A stretch of DNA of 64,000 nucleotides from an uncultured Lachnospiraceae bacterium (GCA_934317845.1 CAKRES010000002.1:196335-260334), one strand, 5' to 3'; counted from the first letter of the stretch, positions 41,400 through 50,583 are shown. The notes: generated by a model from the letters alone, not told the origin. A program made the numbers and translations.

Positions 41400-42226
41400 T
41401 CATATGGGATGACCGGATTTCTTATGCTATGCGTTTGATGGAATATCTGAACCATAACGCTAAAGGAGCGTATCTGGCAGTGTTTTATCAGGAGGAGTCA
41501 CAAGTAAAAGAAGCGTATGAACAGCAGAAGGAGCGTTTGCTGCTTGTTTCCGAATCCTTTCAAAAGAAAATTGCACAGTGGAAGCTTACAGAGGAGCAGG
41601 CGGGTACGGTCTGGTATTTATCGGAGACAAAGATGAAGGAGGAGACAGTCTGGTTCCGCTATCAAAGACCGGATCGGCTGCGTCAGTTGATCGAGCTGCA
41701 GATGTTAAAGGAAAGTCCGGTCTGCAGTGTAAAAAAGCAGGAGATTATTGGTGTAATGGCGTCACTTTACGATCATGCATCCCATCAGTATGTTATGGAG
41801 CAGATCGATGCACCATTCAAATGTCTGTTTGAGTTTACGTCTTCTTTGGATGAAAACGAGGCGGCTTGTGAAAGCGAGCAGCTCCTTTACAATATAAAAA
41901 CAAGAAAAGATATGCCGGAGGAGGAACTGCTTTCTTATCTTGACTCCTGTGGGGAGGGAGTGCGTATAAAGCCACTGCGTTCTCCCTTTGACAGCCGTTC
42001 ATTGGCGGCCGCAGATTTTGCGTGGTTCTTTGAAACACTGCAAAAGTGTGGTATCAGTCACATCTATGTTTACTTTGACTGGGGAACGATACATGATCCG
42101 GATGTGGTGGCAGTGTTTTCAAGGTTGATCTTATTAGAGACTTCCGGGTATGAACTGCGAATTAAGAACCTTAAGGATTATCTGGGTGTACTGCAGTTTA
42201 ACAGCGAGGTGTTCCGGATTGGATGA
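41387..42226 (+). CDS. CpaE/TadZ-like protein with receiver-type N-terminus, lacking the ATPase
   Basis: 279 residues. The N-terminal IIIWDDRISYAMRLMEYLNHN resembles the atypical receiver domain at the front of CpaE/TadZ localisation proteins. There is no MinD-type P-loop in the rest, which has mixed alpha/beta character with a final SRLILLETSGYELRI. It may position the pilus machine or act as a degenerate partner of CpaF. ATG 41387 follows GGGAGGA and overlaps the peptidase gene by 13 bases; the longer frame start lies well inside that gene. Assignment rests mainly on location. Confidence 0.55.
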   Translation: MYQIIIWDDRISYAMRLMEYLNHNAKGAYLAVFYQEESQVKEAYEQQKERLLLVSESFQKKIAQWKLTEEQAGTVWYLSETKMKEETVWFRYQRPDRLRQLIELQMLKESPVCSVKKQEIIGVMASLYDHASHQYVMEQIDAPFKCLFEFTSSLDENEAACESEQLLYNIKTRKDMPEEELLSYLDSCGEGVRIKPLRSPFDSRSLAAADFAWFFETLQKCGISHIYVYFDWGTIHDPDVVAVFSRLILLETSGYELRIKNLKDYLGVLQFNSEVFRIG

Positions 42227-42236
42227 GGGTAAATGG

Positions 42237-43490
42237 ATGCAGCTGCTTACAGTGGAAGATGCAGTAAGAAGACAGCTAGAAGCGGTTCCTTTTGTCACGG
42301 ATGAGATCGTTTATGAAACGATCGATGCAGCGATCGCCGGTCAGGCGAGGCAGCAATATTTGTCTTATGCAGAGCGAAAAGAACTCCGGTATCAGGTGTT
42401 TCAGAGTATGCGGGAATACGATGTGCTTACTCCGCTGCTGAATGATAAAGAGATCACGGAGATCATGGTGAATCGTTATGATCAGATCTTTTGTGAAAAG
42501 GAAGGTAAAATTATAAAAAGCGGAATTTCTTTTCGGAGTCCGGAGAAATATGCAGATGTGATCCAGCAGATCGTATCGGAGGCCAACCGGGTGGTGAATG
42601 AAGCATCCCCCATTGTGGATGCCAGATTGAAAGATGGTTCCCGGGTAAATGTCGTGCTCTCTCCCATCTCTTTAGATGGCTCCTGCCTTACGATCCGTAA
42701 GTTTTCGGAACGGCCGTTAACCATGAAACGCCTGGTGGAGCTGCATTCCTTGCCGGAAGCAGTTGCCGAGTGGCTTTCCTATTTAGTTAAGAGCGGATAC
42801 AACATTTTTATCAGTGGGGGAACCGGATCAGGTAAGACTACATTTTTAAATGCATTGTCAGAATGTATCCCGAAAGAGGAACGTATCATCACGATCGAGG
42901 ATTCCGCCGAGCTGAAGCTGAATGGGATTGCTAATCTGGTACGGTTGGAGGTGCGCAACGCAAACCTGGAAGGTGAACTTGCAGTCTCTATGAAAGATCT
43001 GATCAAAGCGTCACTTCGTATGAGACCGGACCGGATCATTGTGGGGGAGGTTCGTTCGGAGGAGACTTTGGATATGCTGCAGGCTTTAAATACCGGCCAT
43101 GATGGATCTATTTCTACCGGACATGCCAACAGTGCAAAGGATATGCTGACACGATTGGAGACCATGGTGCTGATGGGATTTGATATGCCGGTTCCTGCAC
43201 TCAGAGGGCAGATCGCGTCGGCATTGGAGATCATCATACATTTAGGCAGATTAAGAGATCATAGCAGAAAAGTGTTGGAGATTGTGGAGGTGTTGCAGAT
43301 GGAAGAAGGAGAGATTCAGTGTCAGACATTGTTCCAGTTTCAGGAGGAACAGTGCTACCATGCCAGAGTGCAGGGGCAGCTTTTGCCCAAGCGTGATCTG
43401 AAGCAGGTGGCGAAATTAAAAGATGCAGGATATTTTGACCGTTATATGGAATTGATGGAGAGGATTAAGAATGAAACGATGGAAGCTTAG
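42237..43490 (+). CDS. Tad pilus assembly ATPase CpaF/TadA
   Basis: 417 residues. Secretion-ATPase signatures: EIMVNRYDQIFCEKEGKI (N-terminal domain), Walker A ISGGTGSGKTTFLNAL (about 194), TIEDSAELKL (Asp box), RPDRIIVGEVRSEETLDMLQALNTGHDGSISTGHANSAKDML (Walker B and His box). It powers pilus assembly as a hexamer on the cytoplasmic face. GAGGG is 7 bases before ATG 42237; the frame extends upstream within the previous gene without a site. Confidence 0.95.
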   Translation: MQLLTVEDAVRRQLEAVPFVTDEIVYETIDAAIAGQARQQYLSYAERKELRYQVFQSMREYDVLTPLLNDKEITEIMVNRYDQIFCEKEGKIIKSGISFRSPEKYADVIQQIVSEANRVVNEASPIVDARLKDGSRVNVVLSPISLDGSCLTIRKFSERPLTMKRLVELHSLPEAVAEWLSYLVKSGYNIFISGGTGSGKTTFLNALSECIPKEERIITIEDSAELKLNGIANLVRLEVRNANLEGELAVSMKDLIKASLRMRPDRIIVGEVRSEETLDMLQALNTGHDGSISTGHANSAKDMLTRLETMVLMGFDMPVPALRGQIASALEIIIHLGRLRDHSRKVLEIVEVLQMEEGEIQCQTLFQFQEEQCYHARVQGQLLPKRDLKQVAKLKDAGYFDRYMELMERIKNETMEA

Positions 43491-44217
43491 CCAGGCAGCA
43501 GAGTGGGTGGTACTTCGTAACGCACTGGCAATGTATGGGGTATTTACAGGAGTGGCAGGGGTACTCTGTTACCGTTCTGTCTGGACAGTCGTATGTTGTC
43601 TTCCCATGCTGGTCTTCTTTTACCGTCAGGAACAAAACAGAGTGCAGCAAAAAAGAATGGTGCGGCTCAGGCAGGAGTTAAAGGAATTTATGGGAGCAAT
43701 GTCAGCAGCTTTGATGGCAGGCTATGCACTGGAAAATACACTTCCTTTGATTCTGGAAGATCTTACACACCGTTTCCCGGAAGGAAGTGAACTGGGGAAG
43801 GAATGTGAACATATGATAGCCGGACGACAGATGCAAAAAAACACAGAGCAGTTATTTCTGGAAATGGCACAGCGTGTGGATATAAAGGAACTTCACGAAT
43901 TTTGTGAGGTGATCGTCATTGCAAAACGACGGGGTGGCAATCTGATCGAGCTGATCCGGGAAGCAATACTTGGGATAGAAGAACAGTTGAGGCTTCAGGA
44001 TGAACTCTGTGTGATGACAGCAGCGAAAACATTGGAATTAAAGGTAATGCTGATTGTACCGTTTGGATTGCTTCTTTATCTGCGGCTTACCAGTCCCGGT
44101 TATCTGGATGTGTTTTATCACAACTTATTTGGAATTGTTTTTATGAGTGGAAGTCTGGTAGTGATCGCAGTGGCATATATCTGGTCACAGCGTATCTTAA
44201 CCCGATTGGAAAAGTAG
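43471..44217 (+). CDS. Tad inner-membrane platform protein TadB
   Basis: 248 residues, GspF-type. Two hydrophobic N-terminal stretches (about 18-48), the T2SSF domain with RQELKEFMGAMSAALMAGYALENTLPLILEDL and VDIKELHEFCEVIVIAKRRGGNLIELI, then two C-terminal helices. It anchors CpaF and converts its motion into pilin extraction. It overlaps CpaF by 20 bases and is followed 9 bases later by TadC, with which it forms the platform. Confidence 0.9.
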   Translation: MKRWKLSQAAEWVVLRNALAMYGVFTGVAGVLCYRSVWTVVCCLPMLVFFYRQEQNRVQQKRMVRLRQELKEFMGAMSAALMAGYALENTLPLILEDLTHRFPEGSELGKECEHMIAGRQMQKNTEQLFLEMAQRVDIKELHEFCEVIVIAKRRGGNLIELIREAILGIEEQLRLQDELCVMTAAKTLELKVMLIVPFGLLLYLRLTSPGYLDVFYHNLFGIVFMSGSLVVIAVAYIWSQRILTRLEK

Positions 44218-44226
44218 GAGGAAATT

Positions 44227-45630
44227 TTGATTCTGATCTATAGTTTGTTGTTTTTTTGCGGTGCTTTCGTGCTGTTTTTGGGAGAAAAAAAGAGGATGCA
44301 ACCGTTTTATGCTGGTGCAGGGGATGTGCTGATGCAGCTTTTTCCGGCTAAGCTAAGACAGCAGTTGTTAAATCCACATCGGTATCGAAAAATACATGTA
44401 GCAAATGAGGAAGGTGTTACGGCATTTGCAAAACAGCATATTATGCGGCTGCTTGGCAGGATGGTGCTCTGTTTTACTCTGTTCAGTTTGCTGGGACTTT
44501 GTTATGAGGGAGCAGCCTTGTCTTCCCATAATAAGAAATATATTACGTTAAATCGGGATGTATATGGAGGAGAAGTCATGCACTACCCGCTTTTGCTGGA
44601 GCAGAGCGAGGGGACAACAAAGGAGGTTACGATTTCTGTCTACCCACAGGAATTTGAGACAAAAAAACGGGAGCAGCTCTGGTCTGAGGGAATGGCTTTG
44701 GCATGGAAGACTTTCCTTGGCAGGAATAAATCATATGAGGAGATCCTCTATTCCGTACATCCGGTACAACAACTGGAGGAGGTTCCTCTTTCCTTTCACT
44801 GGTGGTGGGAGGAACAGGAGGTGTTGTCACCGGATGGGATATTAGATAAAGATCAAATAAAAAAAGAGATTGCAGTGACCGTAACACTGGAGGCAGATTT
44901 TGACGGAGAAATAAGAAAGGAACAGAAGGTGTTGTTACTACAGCCACAGATTCTTACGAAAGAGGAGCAGCAAAGGCAGGAATTTCTTTCTTATGTAAAA
45001 CAGATGGAAAAAAAGAATCGTACAAAAAACAAGATCCGGTTGCCTCTTGCATTTGAAGGTCTTCATATAAAAGAGCCTGATCAGCAGAAAAATACTTATG
45101 TTTTTCTCTTTCTGGCAGTTGGTATTCCCTTGCTGTTGCTGGTAAAAAACCGGCAGGAGGAAAAAGAGAAGCTGGAACAGAAGAAAAGGCAGTTTCAGAT
45201 GGTGTATCCGAATATCCTGCAAAAGCTTACATTATATATCGGCGCCGGAATGACGGTGCGGGCGGCATTTGTGGAACTGGCGGATAGTTTTACTACAGAA
45301 TATGACTATGTCAAAGAGGAGTTATGTGCGTTGTCCGGACAATTGAACATGGGACAAAATGAATTGGTCTGCTATGAAGCTTTTGCCACACAGACAGAGG
45401 ATGCCGCTTACCGCAGACTGGTTACGCTGCTATCACAAAATCTGAAAAAGGGTTCCAAGGAATTGCTTGTTCTATTAAAACAGGAGCGGCAGCATACTTT
45501 ATTTCAACAGACAGAACAGATCCGCAAGCGGGGAGAGGAAGCAAGTACCCGGTTATTGTTTCCCATGCTGTTATTGCTTTTAGTAGCGATGCTGTTTGTC
45601 ATGGTTCCTGCATTTTTTCAGGTTATGTGA
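44227..45630 (+). CDS. Tad platform protein TadC with a large extracytoplasmic insertion
   Basis: 467 residues, much longer than classical TadC (about 300). N-terminal helix, a second near 78-96, a roughly 190-residue soluble segment (about 97-290) predicted to lie outside the membrane, another helix (about 292-308), the cytoplasmic T2SSF domain (VYPNILQKLTLYIGAGMTVRAAFVELA) and a terminal hydrophobic helix (LLFPMLLLLLVAMLFVMVPAFF). The insertion is described below as a finding. The start is TTG 44227, 5 bases after GGAGG; no ATG is available. Confidence 0.85.
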   Translation: MILIYSLLFFCGAFVLFLGEKKRMQPFYAGAGDVLMQLFPAKLRQQLLNPHRYRKIHVANEEGVTAFAKQHIMRLLGRMVLCFTLFSLLGLCYEGAALSSHNKKYITLNRDVYGGEVMHYPLLLEQSEGTTKEVTISVYPQEFETKKREQLWSEGMALAWKTFLGRNKSYEEILYSVHPVQQLEEVPLSFHWWWEEQEVLSPDGILDKDQIKKEIAVTVTLEADFDGEIRKEQKVLLLQPQILTKEEQQRQEFLSYVKQMEKKNRTKNKIRLPLAFEGLHIKEPDQQKNTYVFLFLAVGIPLLLLVKNRQEEKEKLEQKKRQFQMVYPNILQKLTLYIGAGMTVRAAFVELADSFTTEYDYVKEELCALSGQLNMGQNELVCYEAFATQTEDAAYRRLVTLLSQNLKKGSKELLVLLKQERQHTLFQQTEQIRKRGEEASTRLLFPMLLLLLVAMLFVMVPAFFQVM

Positions 45631-45711
45631 TGTGGCACAGAAAGGTTATTTATGGGACCTTGGAGAGGGTCTTTAAAAACTACTACAGATCAGGAGAAGG
45701 AGGTGAGAAAG

Positions 45712-45900
45712 ATGAATCTTGCAAAGCGATGGGATGAATTTTGCCGGGAAGAGGACGCAATGGGTGTAGTGGAGATCATTTTGATCATTGTGGTACTTAT
45801 CAGTCTGGTCGTGATCTTTAAAAGTCAGATCACAACAGTTGTGAATAATATCATGAAATCCATTACCAAGGAATCGAAGGCTGTTTATGGTGGAAAGTAG
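45712..45900 (+). CDS. Flp-type pilin (Flp1 family)
   Basis: 62 residues. Charged leader and short helix (MNLAKRWDEFCREEDAMG) followed by a hydrophobic helix VVEIILIIVVLISLVVIFKSQI with Glu five positions after the glycine, fitting Flp pilin processing after G by the A24 peptidase, and a short KSITKESKAVYGGK tail. This is the major pilus subunit. The AGGAGGT site is close to ATG 45712; the gene overlaps the next frame's possible start. Confidence 0.9.
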   Translation: MNLAKRWDEFCREEDAMGVVEIILIIVVLISLVVIFKSQITTVVNNIMKSITKESKAVYGGK

Positions 45901-45913
45901 AGAAAGGTACAGT

Positions 45914-47521
45914 ATGAAATTAAATGATCAGGGTGGGATCACGGTGACGCTTGCGCTTATGATCCCGGTGATCCTTCTTTTACTTCTTGTGCTCTTAGAG
46001 GGAATTCACGTTTCATTTGGAAAACAAAGACTTTGTGATCAGTTCTTTATGGCACAGGAAAGTGTACTGGCGGATTATGATCCGTTTTTATGGCAGGAGT
46101 ATCATATACTGGCTGTGGACGAAACCTATCATACGGATTCTTCTGCCATGCTTTCCCATATGCTTAAGCAATATGCACAGGAGGAAGGAACGAGCTCTTT
46201 AAAGGGATTTTCAGCAAATTATCCTTATACAATAGAAGAGCTTACGGTGACAGATCCTGTATCCCTGTTGGAAGAAGGGGTGCTGGTAAATGAGATCCGT
46301 GCATATATGGCAAAGAGTGTAACAAGGGATGTTTTGCTGCAGGTATTTGCAGACTGGAATCAGGATCAGAAGCAGCAGATTACGAGTGTAAAAGAGGAGA
46401 TGGAGGCATGCGAAAAAGAGGCAGCTTCCCAAAAGGAGCAGAAAGATTTAAAAGAAACAGAAGATGAGAAAGCAAATGCTGATCAGACAGTACAGTCTAA
46501 GGTCAAAGATCCCAGAAAGGAACTAAACAAGGTAAGAAAAAAAGGATTATTGTCCTTTGTGTCAGGAAGAGAAGACTGGTCAAAAGAACCGTATGGCCTG
46601 CAAGCATTGGAAGACAGCATAAAAAGCCAATGGAATAGCAGGGAAGAGACAGCGGAGGATGAGAGTATCATGGAATTTGATAAAACAGAAGATGTGACTT
46701 CTCATCTGAAACAGTCATGGGACAAACAGTCTGTGACGGAAGAGGTGATCACGAAAGCGGCAGTGGCATTATATGCCGGAAAACATTTTTCCAGTATGGT
46801 GCAGACAGCTGAGAGGCCTTCCGGAAGTGATACGAATGCAATGAAGCAGACAGAGGAAGAAGAACAGGTGATGCAGTGCCAATTGGAATATCTTCTTTGT
46901 GGAAAGCAAAGTGATTATGACAATGCCAACAGTATTGTGCATCGTTTGCTTGCCATCCGTTTTCCAGTCAACTTTGCTTACGCTGCAACTGCCCCGGATC
47001 TGGTTGCAGAAGCCAATGCAGTCGCAGCAGAACTGGTAGGGGCGACATTAAATCCGGCGGTGATCGAAGTAACAGCCTATCTTTTGCTTGCTGCGGAAAG
47101 TTATGCGGAAGCTTTGTTGGATGTACGAAAATTATTGCATGGAGGAAGAGTGCCATATCTTAAAACCGCATCCAATTTTAAGATCAGCCTAAGAAATCTT
47201 CCTGAGGTGTTGCAGGAAGTATTGACGGAAAATGAGACAAAAAACAGTCAGAAACAGGATAACAGTGAGGAAGGACTATACTATGCGGATTATCTGGGGA
47301 TGCTCTTATTTTTGCAGCCGCAGCAGGTACAGTGTTGCAGAATGCTATGTGTGATGGAAAAAAGAGGACAGCAGAACCGGACTCCCTTTGCATTGTCCCA
47401 CATGCTTTTTTCTTTTCAGGCGGAGGAAAAGGCAGTGCTTGCTCCTGCGTTTGGCAAATTGCCATTTTCTGACTTTGGTAAGGGATATAACATGACGTTT
47501 CGTAAGGTTGTTTCCTATTAG
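45914..47521 (+). CDS. DUF5702 domain protein of the Tad locus (large minor pilin-like)
   Basis: 535 residues. N-terminal pseudopilin-like GGITVTLALMIPVILLLLLVLLEG then a long extracytoplasmic part: GKQRLCDQFFMAQESVLADYDPFLWQEYHILAVDETY is the DUF5702 hallmark, followed by a Glu/Lys coiled coil (about 160-220) and a helical hydrophobic stretch with AYAATAPDLVAEANAVAAELVGA. It probably caps or decorates the pilus. ATG 45914 is preferred; a 45887 start overlaps the pilin gene. Confidence 0.8.
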   Translation: MKLNDQGGITVTLALMIPVILLLLLVLLEGIHVSFGKQRLCDQFFMAQESVLADYDPFLWQEYHILAVDETYHTDSSAMLSHMLKQYAQEEGTSSLKGFSANYPYTIEELTVTDPVSLLEEGVLVNEIRAYMAKSVTRDVLLQVFADWNQDQKQQITSVKEEMEACEKEAASQKEQKDLKETEDEKANADQTVQSKVKDPRKELNKVRKKGLLSFVSGREDWSKEPYGLQALEDSIKSQWNSREETAEDESIMEFDKTEDVTSHLKQSWDKQSVTEEVITKAAVALYAGKHFSSMVQTAERPSGSDTNAMKQTEEEEQVMQCQLEYLLCGKQSDYDNANSIVHRLLAIRFPVNFAYAATAPDLVAEANAVAAELVGATLNPAVIEVTAYLLLAAESYAEALLDVRKLLHGGRVPYLKTASNFKISLRNLPEVLQEVLTENETKNSQKQDNSEEGLYYADYLGMLLFLQPQQVQCCRMLCVMEKRGQQNRTPFALSHMLFSFQAEEKAVLAPAFGKLPFSDFGKGYNMTFRKVVSY

Positions 47522-47545
47522 GAAACAGGTAAGGAGGCTTTTTCG

Positions 47546-48520
47546 ATGTTCTTTTGGTGGATGCAAAACGAAAAAAATCAAACGTATTTTAATTCCATAA
47601 ATGGAATGGCAGCGATTCCCCAGCGTACTGTTTGCTTCAGTTCGTTCCCTTCTCCTTTAAAAAAAATATATATACGACAATTACCCATAAAAAATTTTAA
47701 AAGAAAGGAAAAAATCTGGAAACAAAGCACGCAAGCATGTAAAAGAATAAAGTCCAAAAGAGCATCGAAAAAGGTCTTCTTGCCACAAGTTGTTATTTCT
47801 AATTCCGGTTCCATAACGGTGGAGGCGGCATTGGTTGTACCGTTGTGTATCTTTTTTTTGTATCTTATGTTGTCTCTTGGCATGTCATATATCACAGAAC
47901 AACGGGTACATGAAGCACTCGTGCAGACTGCCAGAACATTGGCAAAGGAAACTGCTATGGAAGAGGAAAAAGCAGTATTTTTTGTCAGAGCAGGCCTGCT
48001 ATTTAGACAATATTGTACAGTAAACTCTGCCAGGATCAGGGGAGGAATTCAGGGAATTTCTTTTTGGAACAGTGAACAGAGAAATAGTAGTCAGGAGGTG
48101 GTGCTTCGCGTAAGTTATCAGATCACGATTTTTGTTCCGTTGTTTGGGACGCGAAACATACAGGTTAAGGATGAGGTGCATCACAGAATATATGATGGGT
48201 ATCACCCTCGGAATAAGGAGGAGCTTCCGGATGGTTATGTATATATGACAGAACAGGGGGAGGTGTATCATACAGATCCCAACTGTCGTTATCTTGCCAT
48301 CAAAAGTGTACCTGTAACCGAAGAAGCGTCATATCGCGGGAAACGTAACTGCCGTTTGTGCAGAGATCACCCGCTGACCGGAAGGTATATTACGATCGCC
48401 GGTGATTGCGTGCATCGTGATGCGGGGTGCAGTGCGATCCATCGCAGCGTAAGATTAGTGAAAAAAGATAAGGTGCAGGATAGGACACTTTGCAGTGTAT
48501 GTGCCGGAGTAAGAAAGTAG
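47546..48520 (+). CDS. TadE-like pseudopilin with cysteine-rich C-terminal repeats
   Basis: 324 residues. An unusual basic N-terminal extension (about 85 residues; KKIYIRQLPIKNFKRKEKIWK) precedes a TadE-type signature GSITVEAALVVPLCIFFLYLMLSLGMSYI (about 87-115). The extracytoplasmic C-terminus has two related segments, YHTDPNCRYLAIKS...CRLC and CVHRDAGCSAIHRSV...LCSVC, each with His/Cys spacing that could bind metal. AAGGAGG lies before ATG 47546, which supports the long N-terminus. A minor pilus component is inferred. Confidence 0.75.
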   Translation: MFFWWMQNEKNQTYFNSINGMAAIPQRTVCFSSFPSPLKKIYIRQLPIKNFKRKEKIWKQSTQACKRIKSKRASKKVFLPQVVISNSGSITVEAALVVPLCIFFLYLMLSLGMSYITEQRVHEALVQTARTLAKETAMEEEKAVFFVRAGLLFRQYCTVNSARIRGGIQGISFWNSEQRNSSQEVVLRVSYQITIFVPLFGTRNIQVKDEVHHRIYDGYHPRNKEELPDGYVYMTEQGEVYHTDPNCRYLAIKSVPVTEEASYRGKRNCRLCRDHPLTGRYITIAGDCVHRDAGCSAIHRSVRLVKKDKVQDRTLCSVCAGVRK

Positions 48521-48530
48521 GAGAAAACGA

Positions 48531-49052
48531 ATGGAGAAAAAAGAAGTACGGTGCGGGGCATTGAATAACTGCGGATATCTGACGATAGAAATGGCATTGC
48601 TGTTTCCGCTCATTCTTTTTCTGATTGTGACGCTTTGTTTTATAGGCATTTATGAACTGGAACTAGCAAGACTGCAAAGTAGTATGCAACGGGTATTAGC
48701 GTATGCTTCATTATCTTATAAAAAGAGTAGTGATCTGACACTTGGTGTAGTCAATATAAAACAGAGAAACCAGCAGCCGTTGTTTTCCTTTTCTTCTTCC
48801 GAGGAGGAAAAGGAACTGGTACGTTTATTAAATCAGGAAATACAGGACGGATTTTGCACGATCACAGTAAAACAGGTCAAAGCCAACATAGGAAGAAAGC
48901 ATATGAAACTTACCGTACAAATACAGACAAAAGCAAAGCTGCTGCACTATACCAATGAAAAAGAGCAGATACATAGGGTGTGTTGTCGGGTGGATGTCGG
49001 AGATTTTTCGGATTGGATCAGAGGTCACCAGACAGAAGAAGAGGAGGAATAA
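48531..49052 (+). CDS. TadE-like pseudopilin
   Basis: 173 residues: short cytoplasmic start, then GYLTIEMALLFPLILFLIVTLCFIGIYELE, the TadE/TadF hydrophobic helix with a conserved Glu, and a roughly 125-residue extracytoplasmic domain. It is probably a minor pilin processed by the prepilin peptidase. AGGAG lies before the ATG, 10 bases after the previous stop. The C-terminus is very acidic (HQTEEEEE) and overlaps no other gene. Confidence 0.75.
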   Translation: MEKKEVRCGALNNCGYLTIEMALLFPLILFLIVTLCFIGIYELELARLQSSMQRVLAYASLSYKKSSDLTLGVVNIKQRNQQPLFSFSSSEEEKELVRLLNQEIQDGFCTITVKQVKANIGRKHMKLTVQIQTKAKLLHYTNEKEQIHRVCCRVDVGDFSDWIRGHQTEEEEE

Positions 49053-49056
49053 GAAG

Positions 49057-49932
49057 GTGCAGAAAGCAGTAACATGGGAATATCAAAAGGATGGTTTTAC
49101 AAGCTACATGATAACAAAACAGCTGGAGCATACGGAAGAATATGAATGCAGGATGATAGAAGAGGATCCCAGTCTTTGCCTGCTTCCCTGTCATAGCAAA
49201 GAGGGGAAACTATGGTTTGAGATTCAGGACCATATGACATTGGAGGAAGGACTTTACCGTACCAGAAGTCAGGGACGATATTTGCGGGAAGTATTTGAAA
49301 AATTGCTACATGTCTTGGAACAGTTTGAAGGAACACTGCTTCGGGAAGATAGCATTTATCTTTCAAAAGAGACCATATTCCTGGATGCAAAGGAACAATT
49401 GTCATTATGTTATTTAAGTGGTTATGAGGGGAATATCCGGGAACAGATCGTAAGGTTAGTGGAGTATCTGATGAAAAAGATCGATCACAAGGATCAGGAA
49501 GCAGTAGTATTTGTGTATGGTCTGTACCCTGTTGTACAGGAGCAGAATTTTAGTTTGGAACGTGTGAAAGAATTTTTGCAGGAGCAGGCAGCAGTAAGAA
49601 TGGAGATGCCCCAAACACAATCGGTATTTCTTGCAGAACAAGAGGACATAACAGAAAGTCAGAAACGAGAGAATCCGGTAAAGCAACGGAATGAGAAAGA
49701 GGAAAAAACGTACAGTCCTAAAGAGTATGTGGCGCAAAAAAAGAAATATCATTATCGGATGGGCGCGATCGGTTGTGGAACAGGTGCGGCTCTTTTGGTG
49801 CTTGTTGTCTGTTACCGGATGCAAGTATATGGGAAAAGCGGGCAGTATTTTTTGACGGGACTGTTTGTGCCGGCTGCCGCGATCGTGATTCTGGTGGCAG
49901 GCATGATCTTCTTATTACACAGAGCAAAATGA
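49057..49932 (+). CDS. DUF6382-type membrane protein of the Tad locus
   Basis: 291 residues. N-terminal cytoplasmic domain (about 1-200; VTWEYQKDGFTSYMITKQLE, FEKLLHVLEQFEGTLLREDSIYLSKETIFLD, IREQIVRLVEYLMKKIDHKDQEAVVFVYGLY), matching DUF6382, followed by a Glu/Lys linker and two hydrophobic segments (about 239-258 and 265-287). The usual C-terminal FHA domain is absent. The start is GTG 49057, 8 bases after GAGGAGGA, because the longer ATG frame lies inside the previous gene. Last gene of the pilus operon. Confidence 0.75.
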   Translation: MQKAVTWEYQKDGFTSYMITKQLEHTEEYECRMIEEDPSLCLLPCHSKEGKLWFEIQDHMTLEEGLYRTRSQGRYLREVFEKLLHVLEQFEGTLLREDSIYLSKETIFLDAKEQLSLCYLSGYEGNIREQIVRLVEYLMKKIDHKDQEAVVFVYGLYPVVQEQNFSLERVKEFLQEQAAVRMEMPQTQSVFLAEQEDITESQKRENPVKQRNEKEEKTYSPKEYVAQKKKYHYRMGAIGCGTGAALLVLVVCYRMQVYGKSGQYFLTGLFVPAAAIVILVAGMIFLLHRAK

Positions 49933-50015
49933 AATAATTGAAAACAACAAAGGATGAATGGTTGAAAGCAGAGGATGGCTATGTTACACTGAAAAAAAGT
50001 AACGGAGGTGAGAGG

Positions 50016-50222
50016 ATGGCAATGGTAGGCATTTATTCAAATGGAGTAATAAAAACGAAAGCCAAATTGTGCGAAAATCAGAAAGTTATAATCACACCCG
50101 TTAAAAGAAGTGCATTTGGCAGATTTAAGAGTTATGCGGATACGAATCTGATTCCTTTGGAAAAGGAGGAATTAGAACGTGAAATTATTGAGGTATATCA
50201 ATCAAAGCAAAGTGGTACTTGA
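50016..50222 (+). CDS. Antitoxin-like small protein paired with a PIN-domain toxin
   Basis: 68 residues (MAMVGIYSNGVIKTKAKLCENQKVIITPVKRSAFGRFKSYAD then a helical tail LEKEELEREIIEVYQSKQSGT). The beta-strand start with a helical C-terminus resembles AbrB/VapB-type antitoxins, though the family is not certain. GGTGAGAGG precedes ATG 50016; an upstream TTG at 49938 gives a longer form. The C-terminal helix gene overlaps the PIN gene by 44 bases, the arrangement usual for toxin-antitoxin operons. Confidence 0.7.
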   Translation: MAMVGIYSNGVIKTKAKLCENQKVIITPVKRSAFGRFKSYADTNLIPLEKEELEREIIEVYQSKQSGT

Positions 50223-50583
50223 TGCAAATGTAATTTTGCGATATTTACTTAGTGATAATGAACAATTGGCAGAAAATGCTGCGACAATGATAGCATCGAA
50301 AAAATGTAGTACAAGTCTGGAAGTGATTGCTGAGGTGGTATTTGTATTGCAATCTAAAAGGCTTTATAACATTCCAAGAGATGAAATAGCACTTGGGTTG
50401 ACTGCATTAACATATGAAATTCAGATAAAAAGAAAAAGGGTATTACGATATGCGTTACAAGCATATTGCGAGAAGCCAAAACTGGATTTTATTGATTGCA
50501 TTCTTTATGGTTATAGCAGGTTAGGTTACACCATATTCACGTTTGATAAAAAATTAAACCGAAAGATATATGACAGATCCTAA
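50179..50583 (+). CDS. PIN-domain toxin (VapC-like ribonuclease)
   Basis: 134 residues. PIN motifs: VVLDANVILRYLL (first Asp), EVIAEVVFVL (Glu), KLDFIDCILYGYSRL (Asp pair) and IFTFDKKLNR (final Asp). These four acidic positions coordinate Mg for RNA cleavage. The start is GTG 50179 after GGAGGAATTAGAAC. Located with its antitoxin between the Tad operon and a rhomboid gene; such pairs are often mobile. Confidence 0.85.
   Translation: MKLLRYINQSKVVLDANVILRYLLSDNEQLAENAATMIASKKCSTSLEVIAEVVFVLQSKRLYNIPRDEIALGLTALTYEIQIKRKRVLRYALQAYCEKPKLDFIDCILYGYSRLGYTIFTFDKKLNRKIYDRS

Noticed and set aside
50016..50583. Mobile element around the toxin-antitoxin pair
   Set aside because: No transposase, integrase, or flanking direct or inverted repeats were found.
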